Shown: positions 33,068-42,537, numbered from the stretch's first letter. The stretch: 58,274 nucleotides of DNA from Nocardia anocheti (GCF_029675105.1 NZ_JAQQFV010000015.1:1-58274); one strand, 5' to 3'. Numbers and translations: made by a program. Notes: generated by a model from the sequence alone, not told the origin.

Positions 33068-33636
33068 CAGGGGGCCAGCGCCTGCAGCAGCGAGTCCTGC
33101 ATCCAGGTGAGCCAGTGGTAGACGTCCAGATGCGGCGCGCGCGGATCTTCCGGCTCGAAATGTTCGGGCGTGTCGTCGTCGATGTCGAGCAGCGTGCCCA
33201 GCGCCAGACGCACGTCGGTGAGCGCGGCCAGCCAGGCGTCGGCCTGCTCGGGGGTGAGCACGATCTTGCCGCCGGTCTCCGGACAGCTCTCCAGCACGGT
33301 GCGGCCCGCGGCGAGCTTGGCGTCGATGATCTCCGGCTCGTGCAGGCTGCGCAGCGCGCTGTTGAGATCGGCGCGCTTGGCGTCGGGCGAGCCGGGCTCG
33401 GCGCGATGGAAATCGGGCAGCAGACGCAGCAGTTGCGGGTCGTCGGGTGGGGTGGAATTGCCGGTGCGCAGCCCGGTGAGGGCGGCGAGTTCGTCCTCGG
33501 GGGCCTCGTTGGCCCGGTCGCTGAGCAGGCCGGAGACGGCCCCGATCAGCGAGCGCAACACCGTGGCCTCGTGCTCGTCCATCTCGGATCGAAGCTTCAG
33601 GCCACTCAGCGAGTTCTTCCGGCTCCACTTGCGCAC
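33067..33636 (-). CDS. DUF2017 family protein (Rv1332-like)
   Basis: A 189-residue protein of the actinobacterial DUF2017 family, always found beside clpS. Features include an N-terminal MRKWSRKN, the helix EATVLRSLIGAVSGLLSDR, LRLLPDFHR and a C-terminal segment YHWLTWMQDSLLQAL. No catalytic motif. It lies 13 bases after clpS and overlaps the peptidase gene, so the three form one transcript. Role unknown; linkage suggests involvement with Clp substrate delivery. Confidence 0.9.
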   Translation of the reverse strand: MRKWSRKNSLSGLKLRSEMDEHEATVLRSLIGAVSGLLSDRANEAPEDELAALTGLRTGNSTPPDDPQLLRLLPDFHRAEPGSPDAKRADLNSALRSLHEPEIIDAKLAAGRTVLESCPETGGKIVLTPEQADAWLAALTDVRLALGTLLDIDDDTPEHFEPEDPRAPHLDVYHWLTWMQDSLLQALAP

Positions 33637-33649
33637 AGGGCCACGGTAC

Positions 33650-33988
33650 TCAGTCGTCGCGCTGCATGGTTGCCCAGAGGCCCGCGGCGTGGAGTCTGCG
33701 CACGTCCTGTTCCATCTTGTCGCGCGAGCCCGACGACACCACCGCCTTGCCCTCGTTGTGCACCTGCAGCATCAACTCGGTCGCCTTGGCTTTGCTGTAG
33801 CCGAACAGCTTCTGGAAGATGTAGGTGACGTAGTGCATGAGGTTGACCGGATCGTCCCAGACGACGGTGACCCAGGGCCGGTCCTCGGCCTCCAGGATCT
33901 CGGCGTGCTCGACAGCCTCCGGCGTAGCCTGTGGCGCCGAGAGGACGGCGTTCACGGGATCGGCTCGAACGGAATTGCACACGGCCAT
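33650..33988 (-). CDS. clpS: ClpS adaptor
   Basis: A 112-residue N-end-rule adaptor that brings substrates to ClpC/ClpP. The core PWVTVVWDDPVNLMHYVTYI with FQKLFGYSKAKATELMLQVH and NEGKAVVSSGSRDKMEQDV shows the ClpC-binding face and the Asp/Met residues of the degron pocket. The N-terminal 35 residues are variable. ATG start; divergent from pncB across 41 bases. Confidence 0.95.
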   Translation of the reverse strand: MAVCNSVRADPVNAVLSAPQATPEAVEHAEILEAEDRPWVTVVWDDPVNLMHYVTYIFQKLFGYSKAKATELMLQVHNEGKAVVSSGSRDKMEQDVRRLHAAGLWATMQRDD

Positions 33989-34029
33989 AAACCCCAGGGT
34001 ACGACGAGCGCCGCCGGAAACAACACCCG

Positions 34030-35361
34030 GTGACTACAGTTTCTCGTGTGCCCCACCGTGACGCGTCCGCCAGCACCGCGCTGCTGACCGACCAGTACGA
34101 GCTGACCATGCTGGCCGCGGCCCTGGCCGACGGTTCCGCGCACCGGCGCTGCACCTTCGAGGTGTTCGCCCGGCGGTTGCCCAACGGCCGCCGTTACGGC
34201 GTGGTCGCGGGGACGGGCAGGCTGCTCGACGCGCTGCGCGAGTTCCGCTTCGGTCCCGACGAGCTGGCGGTGGTCGCGAAATTCCTCGACCCGGCCACCG
34301 TCGACTGGTTGCGCGAGTATCGCTTCACCGGCGACATCGACGGCTACGCCGAGGGCGAGCTGTACTTCCCCGGCTCGCCGATCCTGTCGGTACGCGGCAG
34401 TTTCGCCGAGTGCGTCCTGCTCGAGACGCTGGCCCTGTCGATCTTCAACCACGACAGCGCCATCGCCTCGGCGGCCGCCCGCATGGTCAGCGCCGCCGCC
34501 GGACGCCGGACCATCGAGATGGGGTCGCGGCGCACCCACGAGCTGGCCGCGCCGTCGAGTTCGCGCGCGGCCTACCTGGCCGGTTTCGACGCCACCTCCA
34601 ATCTCGAGGCGGTGCGCGGCTTCGGCGTGCCGGGCGCGGGGACCAGCGCGCACGCGTTCACCCTGCTGCACTCCGGCGCCGACGGCGAACACGAGGCCGC
34701 CGCCTTCCGCAGCCAGGTCGAGGCGCTCGGCGTGTCGACCACCCTGCTGGTCGACACCTTCGACATCACCCGGGGCGTGGCCACCGCCATCGAGGTGGCC
34801 GGTCCCGAACTGGGCGGTGTGCGCATCGACTCCGGCGATCTCGGTGTGCTGGCCCGCCAGGTCCGCGACCAGCTCGACGGGCTCGGCGCCACCGGGACCA
34901 GGATCGTGGTCTCCGGCGACCTGGACGAGTACGCCATCGCCGCGCTGCGCGCCGAGCCGGTGGACGTCTACGGCGTGGGCACCTCGCTGGTCACCGGTTC
35001 GGGCGCGCCGACCGCGGGCATGGTCTACAAGCTGGTCGAGGTCGAGGGCGTCCCGGTGGCCAAGCGCTCGAGTCACAAGGAGTCGCGCGGGGGCACCAAG
35101 AAGGCGGTGCGGCTCGCGCGCGCCACCGGCACCGTCGTGGAGGAGATCGTCTATCCCGCCGCCGGGGAAACGCCCGACACCGCCGGATTCCAGGTGCGCG
35201 AGTTGCAGGTGCCGCTGGTGCGCAAGGGCGAGATCGTCGACGGGGTGGCCACGCTGGCGCAGAGCCGGGAGCTGGTCGCGCGCGGGCTGGTCAGCCTGCC
35301 GTGGGAGGGCCTGAAGCTCTCGGCGGGCGAGCCCGCGATCCCCACGACCTTCCTGGGCTGA
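34030..35361 (+). CDS. pncB: Nicotinate phosphoribosyltransferase
   Basis: A 443-residue enzyme converting nicotinate, PRPP and ATP to nicotinate mononucleotide in NAD salvage. Conserved segments are LLTDQYELTMLAAALADGSA, CTFEVFARRLPNGRRYGVVA, EMGSRRTHELAAPSSSRAAY, GTSAHAFTLLH and VRIDSGDLGVLARQVRDQLD. GTG start. It is equivalent to pncB1 (Rv1330c) by synteny. The nicotinamidase gene follows after 35 bases and supplies nicotinate, forming a two-step salvage operon. Confidence 0.95.
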   Translation: MTTVSRVPHRDASASTALLTDQYELTMLAAALADGSAHRRCTFEVFARRLPNGRRYGVVAGTGRLLDALREFRFGPDELAVVAKFLDPATVDWLREYRFTGDIDGYAEGELYFPGSPILSVRGSFAECVLLETLALSIFNHDSAIASAAARMVSAAAGRRTIEMGSRRTHELAAPSSSRAAYLAGFDATSNLEAVRGFGVPGAGTSAHAFTLLHSGADGEHEAAAFRSQVEALGVSTTLLVDTFDITRGVATAIEVAGPELGGVRIDSGDLGVLARQVRDQLDGLGATGTRIVVSGDLDEYAIAALRAEPVDVYGVGTSLVTGSGAPTAGMVYKLVEVEGVPVAKRSSHKESRGGTKKAVRLARATGTVVEEIVYPAAGETPDTAGFQVRELQVPLVRKGEIVDGVATLAQSRELVARGLVSLPWEGLKLSAGEPAIPTTFLG

Positions 35362-35396
35362 GGACAATGGGAGTGAGAGACAGTGGAGGGACCGGT

Positions 35397-35963
35397 ATGA
35401 CGCGCGGCTTGGTGATCGTGGACGTGCAGAACGATTTCTGTGAGGGTGGCGCGCTGGCCGTCGCGGGCGGGGCCGCCATCGCGACCGCGATCAGCGAACA
35501 TCTCGCGGCGACCGACTACGCCGCGGTGGTCGCCACCCGCGACTGGCACATCGACCCGGGCGCGCATTTCTCCGACACTCCCGACTACGTCGACTCCTGG
35601 CCCCCGCACTGCCGTGTCGGCACACCGGGCGCCGATTTCCACCCGAACCTGGACACCACCGCCGTCCAGGAGACCTTCCACAAGGGCGAGTACACCGCCG
35701 CCTACTCCGGCTTCGAGGGCGCCGCGCCCGACGGCACCACGCTGACCGACTGGCTGCGCGCCCGTGGCGTGGACAGCGTCGACGTGGTCGGCATCGCCAC
35801 CGACCACTGCGTGCGCGCCACCGCCCTGGACGCCCGCGCCGCGGGCTTCGACACCCGCGTCCTGCTCGACCTCACCGCGGGCGTCGCCCCCGACACCACC
35901 CGCACGGCCCTGGACAAGCTCCGCGCGGCGGGCGTCGACATCGTGGACGCGCCCGCGTCCTGA
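35397..35963 (+). CDS. pncA: Nicotinamidase/pyrazinamidase
   Basis: A 188-residue isochorismatase-fold amidase. Catalytic Asp is in VIVDVQNDFCEGG, Lys in HKGEYTAAYSGFEG and Cys in GIATDHCVRAT. The metal site is RDWHIDPGAHF plus the His in WPPHCRVGTPGADF. It deamidates nicotinamide to nicotinate (and pyrazinamide to pyrazinoic acid). ATG start MTRGLVIVDVQ with GGAGGG 6 bases upstream; an ATG 30 bases earlier is less likely. In M. tuberculosis pncA is not next to pncB1, so this pairing is a local feature. Confidence 0.95.
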   Translation: MTRGLVIVDVQNDFCEGGALAVAGGAAIATAISEHLAATDYAAVVATRDWHIDPGAHFSDTPDYVDSWPPHCRVGTPGADFHPNLDTTAVQETFHKGEYTAAYSGFEGAAPDGTTLTDWLRARGVDSVDVVGIATDHCVRATALDARAAGFDTRVLLDLTAGVAPDTTRTALDKLRAAGVDIVDAPAS

Positions 35964-35989
35964 ACCACGCCGGAGTCGATACTTCCCCC

Positions 35990-36526
35990 ATGGACTATCG
36001 ATTCCCGGCCCACACCCGCGCCACCCTGACCACCGCGCTGGCCGGGCTCGACAACATCCACGACGCCGCCGAACTCGTCTTCTGGTCCAACCCCGCCACC
36101 GACGACCTCCAGCGCCTCGGCGTCGGCGCCTTCGCCCAGCTCCCGCCCGCCTTCACCCACCTGCTGGCCCTGACCAGCCTGCACACCACCGTCCTGGACT
36201 CCGGCTTCAGCGGCTACCTGCGCACCCGCCGCGCCGAACTCCCCTGGGCCACCCGAGGTCTGCGCGCCGCGGGCATGCCCCGCCTGGCCGCCGCCGCCGT
36301 CCTCGCCGCCCGCGACACCTCCCCCAGTTCCCCCGACGACCCCCTGGACCGCTTCTGGGAAGACGAACACCAGGTCCTGGCCAACCCCGCCCAGATCCGC
36401 CGCCCCACCGGCGACCGCGCCGAGGACCCCGACGAGATCTACGACATCAACGAGCCCGAAGACTTCGAACAGCGCGTCCTGGACTACGTCCGCGCCCACC
36501 CGGACGACTTCGTCCGCGAGTACTGA
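35990..36526 (+). CDS. Hypothetical acidic protein
   Basis: A 178-residue soluble protein with no signal or TM segment. The first half is helical (TRATLTTALAGLDNIHDAAE, LVFWSNPATDDLQRLGVGAF). The C-terminal 60 residues are acidic and include DPDEIYDINEPEDFEQRVLD. The early pattern faintly recalls DMP19/DUF4375-like proteins, but I do not assign it. It sits between pncA (26 bases) and dinG (42 bases) on the same strand. Confidence 0.65.
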   Translation: MDYRFPAHTRATLTTALAGLDNIHDAAELVFWSNPATDDLQRLGVGAFAQLPPAFTHLLALTSLHTTVLDSGFSGYLRTRRAELPWATRGLRAAGMPRLAAAAVLAARDTSPSSPDDPLDRFWEDEHQVLANPAQIRRPTGDRAEDPDEIYDINEPEDFEQRVLDYVRAHPDDFVREY

Positions 36527-36568
36527 AGACCGGAAAAACCTGTCGGCGGCGCGGTCTAAGCTGCCTGC

Positions 36569-38614
36569 GTGCCCGAACTTCCTCCCGTCACCGACCTGCT
36601 CGTCACCGCTGTGCGTGCCCTGGGTGGGAAGGAACGCACCGGTCAGACCGCCATGGCCGCCGCGGTCGACCACGCGATCGACACCAAGGAACACCTGGCC
36701 GTGCAGGCGGGCACCGGCACCGGCAAGTCGCTGGCCTATCTGGTGCCGAGCCTGCGCCACGCGGTGCGCACGGGCCGCACGGTGGTGGTCTCCACCGCGA
36801 CGATCGCGCTGCAACGTCAGCTGGTCGACCGCGATCTGCCGCGCCTGGCCGACGCGCTGAAGAAGCCGCTGGGGCGCGCGCCGCAGTTCGCGATCCTCAA
36901 GGGCCGCAACAACTATCTGTGCCTGAACAAGATCAACAGCGTCATCCCGGAGGACACCGGCGGCGAGGCCGAACTCTTCGACGCCTTCGCCATCTCCCGC
37001 CTGGGCCGCGAGGTGCAGCGCCTCAACGAGTGGGCCTCCGACACCGAGACCGGCGACCGCGACGAGATCGCGCCCGGCGTCAGCGATCGTGCCTGGCGGC
37101 AGGTGAGCGTGTCCTCGCGCGAGTGCCTGGGCAAGTCGCGCTGCCAGTTCGGCCAGGACTGCTTCGCCGAGAAGGCGCGCGCCGAATCGGCGCAGGCCGA
37201 CGTGGTGGTCACCAATCACGCCCTGCTGGCCATCGACGCCATCAGCGGCATCCAGGTGCTGCCCGAACACGATGTGGTGGTGATCGACGAGGCGCACGAA
37301 CTGGTCGACCGGGTCACCGGGGTGGCCACCGCCGAACTGGCCGCCACCGCCATCAGCGCCGCCGCCCGCCGCTGCGCCAAACTCATCGACGAACGCGAGG
37401 TCGACCGGCTCGAGGGCGCCGCCGAGGCCTTCCACCAGGCCATCGAGGACCTGCCCGCCGCGCGCTGGGACCACCTGCCCGACGGCATCGCCCCGGTCCT
37501 GGCGCTGGTGCGCGACGCCGCCTGGAACGCGCGCACCGAGCTCGCCCCGCAGGGCTCCGTGAAAACCCAGGACGACCCCGACAACGCCGCCGCCCGCACC
37601 ATGGCCGTGGCCGCGCTCGACGACGTGCACGATGCCGCGGTGCGCGCGCTCACCGCCTTCGAGGAAACCGATCCGGCCGCGCGCCGCGATGTCATCTGGC
37701 TCTCCGCCGACGAGGTGCGCGGCGTGGCCCGGCGCACCCTGCGGATGGCACCGCTGTCGGTGGGTGGGCTGTTGCGCAGCAGGCTGTTCGGCGCGGCCAC
37801 CGTCGTGCTCACCTCGGCGACCCTGCAGATCGGCGGGTCCTTCGACGGGCTGGCGATCACCTGGGGCCTGCCCGCGCAGTCCGGCGGCAAGGTCGACGCG
37901 GCGCTGGCCAACGGCGCCACCGCCCCCGCCGACACCGAGACGATGCGCTGGAGTTCGCTGGACGTGGGCTCGCCGTTCGACCACGCCAAGTCCGGCATCC
38001 TCTACGTCGCCAAGCATCTGCCCGCGCCCGGCCGCGACGGCCTCTCGCCCACCTACCTCGACGAGATCGAACAGCTCATCACCGCCGCCGGTGGGCGCAC
38101 CCTGGGCCTGTTCTCCTCGATGCGCGCCGCCAAGGCGGCCACCGAGGCGCTGCGTGAGCGCCTCGACACGCCCGTGCTGTGCCAGGGCGACGATTCGATG
38201 GGCGCGCTGGTTCGCAAGTTCGCCGACGATCCGGAGACCTCGCTGTTCGGCACGCTCACCCTCTGGCAGGGCGTCGACGTGCCCGGCCCGTCGCTGAGTC
38301 TGGTGATCCTGGACCGCATTCCGTTCCCGCGCCCCGACGACCCGCTGCTCACCGCGCGACAGCGTGCGGTGGAATCGCGCGGCGGCAACGGCTTCATGAC
38401 CGTGGCCGCCAATCACGCGGCCCTGCTGCTCGCGCAGGGCACCGGCCGGTTGCTGCGCAGTGTCGACGATCGCGGCGTGGTCGCCGTGCTCGATTCGCGC
38501 CTGGCCACCGCCCGCTACGGCAGCTACCTGCGCGCCTCGCTGCCGCCGTACTGGGAGACCACCGATCCGGAGGTCGTGGCCAAGGCGCTGCGCAGGCTCA
38601 CCGCGTCGGCCTGA
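36569..38614 (+). CDS. dinG: DinG-family XPD-like ATP-dependent helicase
   Basis: A 681-residue superfamily-2 helicase. Walker A AGTGTGKS (Lys53), DEAH box (VVVIDEAHELVDR) and C-terminal motif VI QGTGRLLRS are visible. Cysteines in NYLCLNK and SRECLGKSRCQFGQDCF, between motifs I and II, are positioned to bind a 4Fe-4S cluster as in XPD/DinG. It unwinds 5'-tailed DNA, R-loops or G-quadruplex structures. GTG start. Equivalent to Rv1329c. Confidence 0.94.
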   Translation: MPELPPVTDLLVTAVRALGGKERTGQTAMAAAVDHAIDTKEHLAVQAGTGTGKSLAYLVPSLRHAVRTGRTVVVSTATIALQRQLVDRDLPRLADALKKPLGRAPQFAILKGRNNYLCLNKINSVIPEDTGGEAELFDAFAISRLGREVQRLNEWASDTETGDRDEIAPGVSDRAWRQVSVSSRECLGKSRCQFGQDCFAEKARAESAQADVVVTNHALLAIDAISGIQVLPEHDVVVIDEAHELVDRVTGVATAELAATAISAAARRCAKLIDEREVDRLEGAAEAFHQAIEDLPAARWDHLPDGIAPVLALVRDAAWNARTELAPQGSVKTQDDPDNAAARTMAVAALDDVHDAAVRALTAFEETDPAARRDVIWLSADEVRGVARRTLRMAPLSVGGLLRSRLFGAATVVLTSATLQIGGSFDGLAITWGLPAQSGGKVDAALANGATAPADTETMRWSSLDVGSPFDHAKSGILYVAKHLPAPGRDGLSPTYLDEIEQLITAAGGRTLGLFSSMRAAKAATEALRERLDTPVLCQGDDSMGALVRKFADDPETSLFGTLTLWQGVDVPGPSLSLVILDRIPFPRPDDPLLTARQRAVESRGGNGFMTVAANHAALLLAQGTGRLLRSVDDRGVVAVLDSRLATARYGSYLRASLPPYWETTDPEVVAKALRRLTASA

Positions 38615-38700
38615 ATCCGCGAGCTTGCACGGCGAGCCTTGCGGTTCGCAACGTTGGCACCATGAATTGGCTACCGGGCGAACGCGACTCGTGAGAACGT

Positions 38701-39411
38701 GTGCTGATGATGCACCACGCCGATGGCGAGGTACTCGGTGAATTTCTGGTCAGCGCAAGATCTTTGGCCGAGTACCGCGCGATGTTCCAACTCTCCGACG
38801 ACGATCTTTCCGGTCGACGCATTCTCGATTGCCCCGGGGGCGCAGCCAGTTTCGCCGCGGAGGCGAGCGCGCTGGGCGCCGAGGTGACCGCGATCGACCC
38901 CATCTACGCCACCGCCCCCGACGACCTGGCCGCCCGCGCCACCCCGGAGACCGAACGGGCGGTGGCCTGGGCCCACCAGCACGCCGATCGGTACCGCTGG
39001 GACTGGTACGGCGGCACCGCCGAGCACGCCGCGATCCGCCGCGGCGCCGCCGCCCGCTTCGCGCAGGACGTGCGCAGCACACCCGACCGCTACCTCGCCG
39101 GAGCGCTGCCCTCACTGCCCTGCCCCGACGACTCGTTCGATCTGGCACTGAGCTCGCACCTGCTGTTCAGCTACGCCGACCGGCTCGACGCCGACTTCCA
39201 CCTGGCCGCCCTGGTGGAGCTGGCCCGCGTCGCCACCACCGAGGCGCGGGTGTATCCGCTGCTCGACTACACCGGCGCCCCGCTCGACGACCTGATCGAC
39301 CACCTGCGGACCGAACTGCACGACAAAGGAATTCAGACCTCGCTGCGCAAAACCCACTATGAGTTCCACCACGGTGCCGACACCATGCTGACCCTGCAGC
39401 CCGCCGCCTGA
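38701..39411 (+). CDS. SAM-dependent methyltransferase-like protein
   Basis: A 236-residue class I methyltransferase fold. Motif I is RRILDCPGGAASFAAEASAL followed by AEVTAIDPIYA. A later acidic strand DSFDLALSSHLLFSY marks the central sheet. GTG start. Motif I has CPGG instead of the usual GxGxG. Related actinobacterial proteins are annotated as methyltransferases without known substrates. It is the first gene of the segment inserted between dinG and glgP. A strong hairpin follows. Confidence 0.75.
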   Translation: MLMMHHADGEVLGEFLVSARSLAEYRAMFQLSDDDLSGRRILDCPGGAASFAAEASALGAEVTAIDPIYATAPDDLAARATPETERAVAWAHQHADRYRWDWYGGTAEHAAIRRGAAARFAQDVRSTPDRYLAGALPSLPCPDDSFDLALSSHLLFSYADRLDADFHLAALVELARVATTEARVYPLLDYTGAPLDDLIDHLRTELHDKGIQTSLRKTHYEFHHGADTMLTLQPAA

Positions 39412-39424
39412 TCACCGCAGGTCG

Positions 39425-39452
39425 ATGCCGGTCCGCTATCACGGACCGGCAT
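39425..39452 (+). terminator. Hairpin after the methyltransferase-like gene
   Basis: ATGCCGGTCCG (39425-39435) pairs perfectly with CGGACCGGCAT (39442-39452) around a 6-base loop, 14 bases after the stop. The tail is TCGGGC, not U-rich. Placement fits a terminator. Confidence 0.65.
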
Positions 39453-39575
39453 TCGGGCACGCCCGTGCCAGTCATATGTTCCGGCTACCGAAGGCGAGCC
39501 GCCGCCGCGCACCCCCCACCCGGCGTTGTACGTTCTTAGTCGTGCATACGATGCGAGTCGGCCGGTAGCACGGCC

Positions 39576-40892
39576 GTGGCGGAGAGATCTCGACGCGTGG
39601 AGCTGCCGCGCACGACCCTGACGCTCATCCTGCTACTCGGTTCCGCCGTCCTAGGTGTGACGCTGCTGTTCACCACCATGGACCCCTGGATGAACAGCGG
39701 CGGCATCCTCGCCGGTGGCCTGGACGTCCACATCTACCGCGACGGCGGCTGGCGGCTGTGGCACGGCCGCGCGCTGTATCTCGAACCCACGCACTACGGC
39801 CTGCTCTACACCTACACGCCGTTCTCGGCGGTGGTCTTCCTGCCGCTGCTGCTGGTGCCGTGGAGCTTCGTCACCACCACCTGGCTGACACTCAACCTGC
39901 TCGTGCTGTTCGCCTGTGTGCTGCAGAGCTGGCGGATGCTCGGCTACCGGGTGACCCCGCGACTGGCGACGATCAGCGCGCTCATCGCGCTGGCCTGCGT
40001 CTTCGCCGAGCCGGTGCGCACCACCCTGTACTACGGCCAGATCAACCTGTGGCTGATGCTGCTGGTGCTGTGGGACTTCTCGCGCGGCGAGCACAGCCGT
40101 CTGCGTGGGCTGGGCGTCGGCGTCGCCGCGGGCATCAAGCTGACCCCGCTCTTCTTCATCGCCCAGTACCTGTTCCAGCGGCAGTGGCGGGCCGCGGCCA
40201 CGGCGGCGCTCACCTTCCTGGCCACCATCGTCGGCACCGCGCTGATCCTGCCGCGCGATTCCTTCCAGTACTGGACCTCGACGTTCTTCCACTCCGGCCG
40301 CATCGCCCCGGATGTGCACCCCGCCAACCAGTCCCTGCGCGGCGCGATCGCCCACCTGATCCACGGCCCGGCCCCGATCTGGCTGTGGCTGCTGATCGCC
40401 GTACCGATCGCGCTGGTGGCGCTGTGGCTCGCCACGCAGCTGGCGAACCGGGGTGAGCCGCTGCTGTCGGTGACGCTGGGCGGGCTCACCGCCTGCGCGG
40501 TGTCGCCGTATTCCTGGGGACACCACTGGGTCTGGTTCGTGCCGCTGCTGGTCTACCTGATCCACCGCGCCCAGACCCGGCGACGCTGGTGGCTCGCCGC
40601 CGGTGTCCTCTACCCCGCGATCGCCGCGTGGACCTACACCTACATGCCGGGCTGGGTCAGCGTCGGCACCTTCCTGCTGCCGCCGTGGTGGCCGCTGTCG
40701 CAGGTGCTGATGAACATCTACGTGGTGCTGTATCTGGTGACGCTGGTGAGCATCGCGGTCGGCCTGCGTCGGCGCACCCCGCCACCGCTCGAGCCGATCG
40801 TCATCGAACAGCCCGTGGCCGAACAGGATTCGCGCGGACTCGATCCGCTGGTGGTGGTGCCGCTACCCGCACGCCCAGTCGAAAACGCCTGA
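39576..40892 (+). CDS. GT87 (DUF2029) polyprenol-dependent mannosyltransferase
   Basis: A 438-residue integral membrane glycosyltransferase with about 10-11 TM helices. The family motif region GGLDVHIYRDGGWRLWHGRA follows TM1 and carries the Asp typical of GT-C enzymes. Also visible are LYTYTPFSAVVFLPLLLVPW, GVAAGIKLTPLFFIAQYLF, NQSLRGAI and SPYSWGHHWVWFVPLLV. PimE and related alpha-1,2-mannosyltransferases use polyprenyl-phosphomannose to build PIM, LM and LAM. The exact glycan is unknown. GTG start; overlaps the convergent next gene by 30 bases. Confidence 0.88.
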   Translation: MAERSRRVELPRTTLTLILLLGSAVLGVTLLFTTMDPWMNSGGILAGGLDVHIYRDGGWRLWHGRALYLEPTHYGLLYTYTPFSAVVFLPLLLVPWSFVTTTWLTLNLLVLFACVLQSWRMLGYRVTPRLATISALIALACVFAEPVRTTLYYGQINLWLMLLVLWDFSRGEHSRLRGLGVGVAAGIKLTPLFFIAQYLFQRQWRAAATAALTFLATIVGTALILPRDSFQYWTSTFFHSGRIAPDVHPANQSLRGAIAHLIHGPAPIWLWLLIAVPIALVALWLATQLANRGEPLLSVTLGGLTACAVSPYSWGHHWVWFVPLLVYLIHRAQTRRRWWLAAGVLYPAIAAWTYTYMPGWVSVGTFLLPPWWPLSQVLMNIYVVLYLVTLVSIAVGLRRRTPPPLEPIVIEQPVAEQDSRGLDPLVVVPLPARPVENA

Positions 40893-41675
40893 CTCCAGGT
40901 CGAGTTGGGCGTTGCCGCCGCCGAAGTTCATCCCGGAGATCTCCTCGATCTCCAGGTAGTACGCGGTCAGCCCCTCGGGCAGGGCCTGCACGGGGAAGGC
41001 CGTGCCGCCCAGGTGGCAGCGCCCGAACAGTGGCTCGGCCCACGGGTTCCAGCCGGAGTCCTCGGTGAGCGGGTCCTGGTAGCGGGTCTCGGTCTCGTAC
41101 TCGACCGGCGGGATGCCCACGTTGGGATCACCGGTGCGTTCGGCCAGCCAGATGCCGACGGTGGGATGCACGTCGTCCCAGGCATTGCAGCCCTCGTCAC
41201 TGGCCACCGGCGACCCGGCCGGACGGACATCGGCGGGCGGCGCGACAGGACCCGCGGCGAATTCGTCCTCGGTGAGCCAGATCAGGGCGAAGGCGCCGCC
41301 GATCTCGTCGTGCAGGATCCGCAGCTCCGGGTGCAGCCGGGTGCTCACCAGCTCGCGGGCCACCGGATCCTCGGACGCGGCATCGGGAACGACGGGGTCG
41401 GTGGCATCGGCGAACTGCCCCTCCCCCTGGAAGAAGGCGATGGCGGGAAAGCCGGGACCACGACGCTGATAGTCGGTGGGCAGCCGCAGGGTGAGCGCGT
41501 GCATCATCGGCAGCCCGGTGACCGGACCGCGCGGCCAACACGCCACATCGATTCCGGGCCCCTCACTCCCGATCCACCCCGACCGCACCGGCGCGGCCAG
41601 CGTCATCGGCTCACCCCCCGGCGTCTCCGCCAACTTGTCCGCCGAGTCCCCGAAACCCAGGTCGTACGCCTTCAT
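40863..41675 (-). CDS. Hypothetical protein, possibly DUF1963-like
   Basis: A 270-residue soluble protein without signal or TM segment. Segments such as GPGFPAIAFFQGEGQF, GCNAWDDVHPTVGIWLAE, LFGRCHLGGTAFPVQALPEG and MNFGGGNAQLDLESGVFDW recall the beta-rich DUF1963/YwqG fold, in which GG-P-x-Q and W-x-C patterns recur. The assignment is tentative. ATG start MKAYDLGFGDS, ten bases after GGGAAAGGGA; a longer upstream frame was rejected. Convergent with the GT87 gene. Confidence 0.6.
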   Translation of the reverse strand: MKAYDLGFGDSADKLAETPGGEPMTLAAPVRSGWIGSEGPGIDVACWPRGPVTGLPMMHALTLRLPTDYQRRGPGFPAIAFFQGEGQFADATDPVVPDAASEDPVARELVSTRLHPELRILHDEIGGAFALIWLTEDEFAAGPVAPPADVRPAGSPVASDEGCNAWDDVHPTVGIWLAERTGDPNVGIPPVEYETETRYQDPLTEDSGWNPWAEPLFGRCHLGGTAFPVQALPEGLTAYYLEIEEISGMNFGGGNAQLDLESGVFDWACG

Positions 41676-41852
41676 CGCGACTGTCCCTTTCCCTGTGCGG
41701 ACGATGCCGTGCCCGCCCCGCGCGGGCCGCACGCCGACGAGGGTAGTGCGTCCCCCCGACATCCGGTGACACCGCGGCGACCTCCCGGCAACCGGTACAC
41801 GACAACGGCGGCGCGGCGATGGTCACCACACCGCCGTCGCGGGAACCTCAGC

Positions 41853-42407
41853 TCAGAGCACGGCCTTCAGCAGCAGCGTCAGCAGCCCGGACCCGACACC
41901 GAGCGCGACCGCGCCCACACCCCACACCAGACCCTGACGCGCCCACGGCCGCCCGTGATCCAGCGAGAACCGGCCGGGGCCGGTGAAGGCCAGGGTGATC
42001 GCCGGAATGGCGAACAGCAACGCCACCTCGTAGCCCTTGCCGGTGAGCAGACCACCGCTGAAGGTGACATTGATGGCGTTGACCATGGTGCCCAGCACCG
42101 CGGCCGCCGCCAGCGGGGTCAGCACGCCGAGCACCAGCGCGAGACCGCCCGCGAATTCGGTGAGTCCGGCCAGCGTGCCGAAGATCTCGCCGGGGTTGTA
42201 GCCCATGGCGGTGAAGCCGTCGGCGGTGTCGCGCCAGCCCTTGCCGCCCCACCAGCCGAAGAGTTTCTGGGCGCCGTGCGCGGCCATCAGGCCGCCGAAG
42301 CCGACGCGGAGTACGAGCAGGCCGATATCGCTGGCGAGCGCGGCATCAGGGGCCGGGGTGGTGGTGGTCGTGCCGGAAGTGGTGGTGCGGGTAGCGGTGT
42401 CGGTCAT
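41853..42407 (-). CDS. DoxX family membrane protein
   Basis: A 184-residue protein with four TM helices. The DoxX pattern LLVLRVGFGGLMAAHGAQKL and GLTEFAGGLALVLGVLTPLA is clear. A Thr-rich N-terminus (TATRTTTSGTTTTT) precedes TM1. Actinobacterial DoxX members associate with redox homeostasis and thiol stress (reported for a mycobacterial complex with SodA and SseA). ATG start with GAGGA 4 bases upstream is preferred over one 9 codons earlier. Confidence 0.87.
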   Translation of the reverse strand: MTDTATRTTTSGTTTTTPAPDAALASDIGLLVLRVGFGGLMAAHGAQKLFGWWGGKGWRDTADGFTAMGYNPGEIFGTLAGLTEFAGGLALVLGVLTPLAAAAVLGTMVNAINVTFSGGLLTGKGYEVALLFAIPAITLAFTGPGRFSLDHGRPWARQGLVWGVGAVALGVGSGLLTLLLKAVL

Positions 42408-42537
42408 CGTGTCCTCGTCTGCGATTCGATACATGCCCGCAACCGGACTGCGGTCCGATTGCCTGTTCCGGTCAACCTCGTTGTCGGCCCGGGTATTTCA
42501 CGTCCGTGGCGCCGGATGCGTGTCGCTGGTCACAGCG

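Noticed and set aside
35702..38416. A 904-codon open frame antisense to dinG and pncA
   Set aside because: Composition is low-complexity Gly/Arg/Val/Gln, produced by third-position GC on the opposite strand of clear genes. No domain and no start context.
41805..41837. ACGGCGG/CCGCCGT stem after doxX
   Set aside because: Seven base pairs with a loop of 19 bases and no U-tract in 70% GC DNA; too weak to call a terminator.
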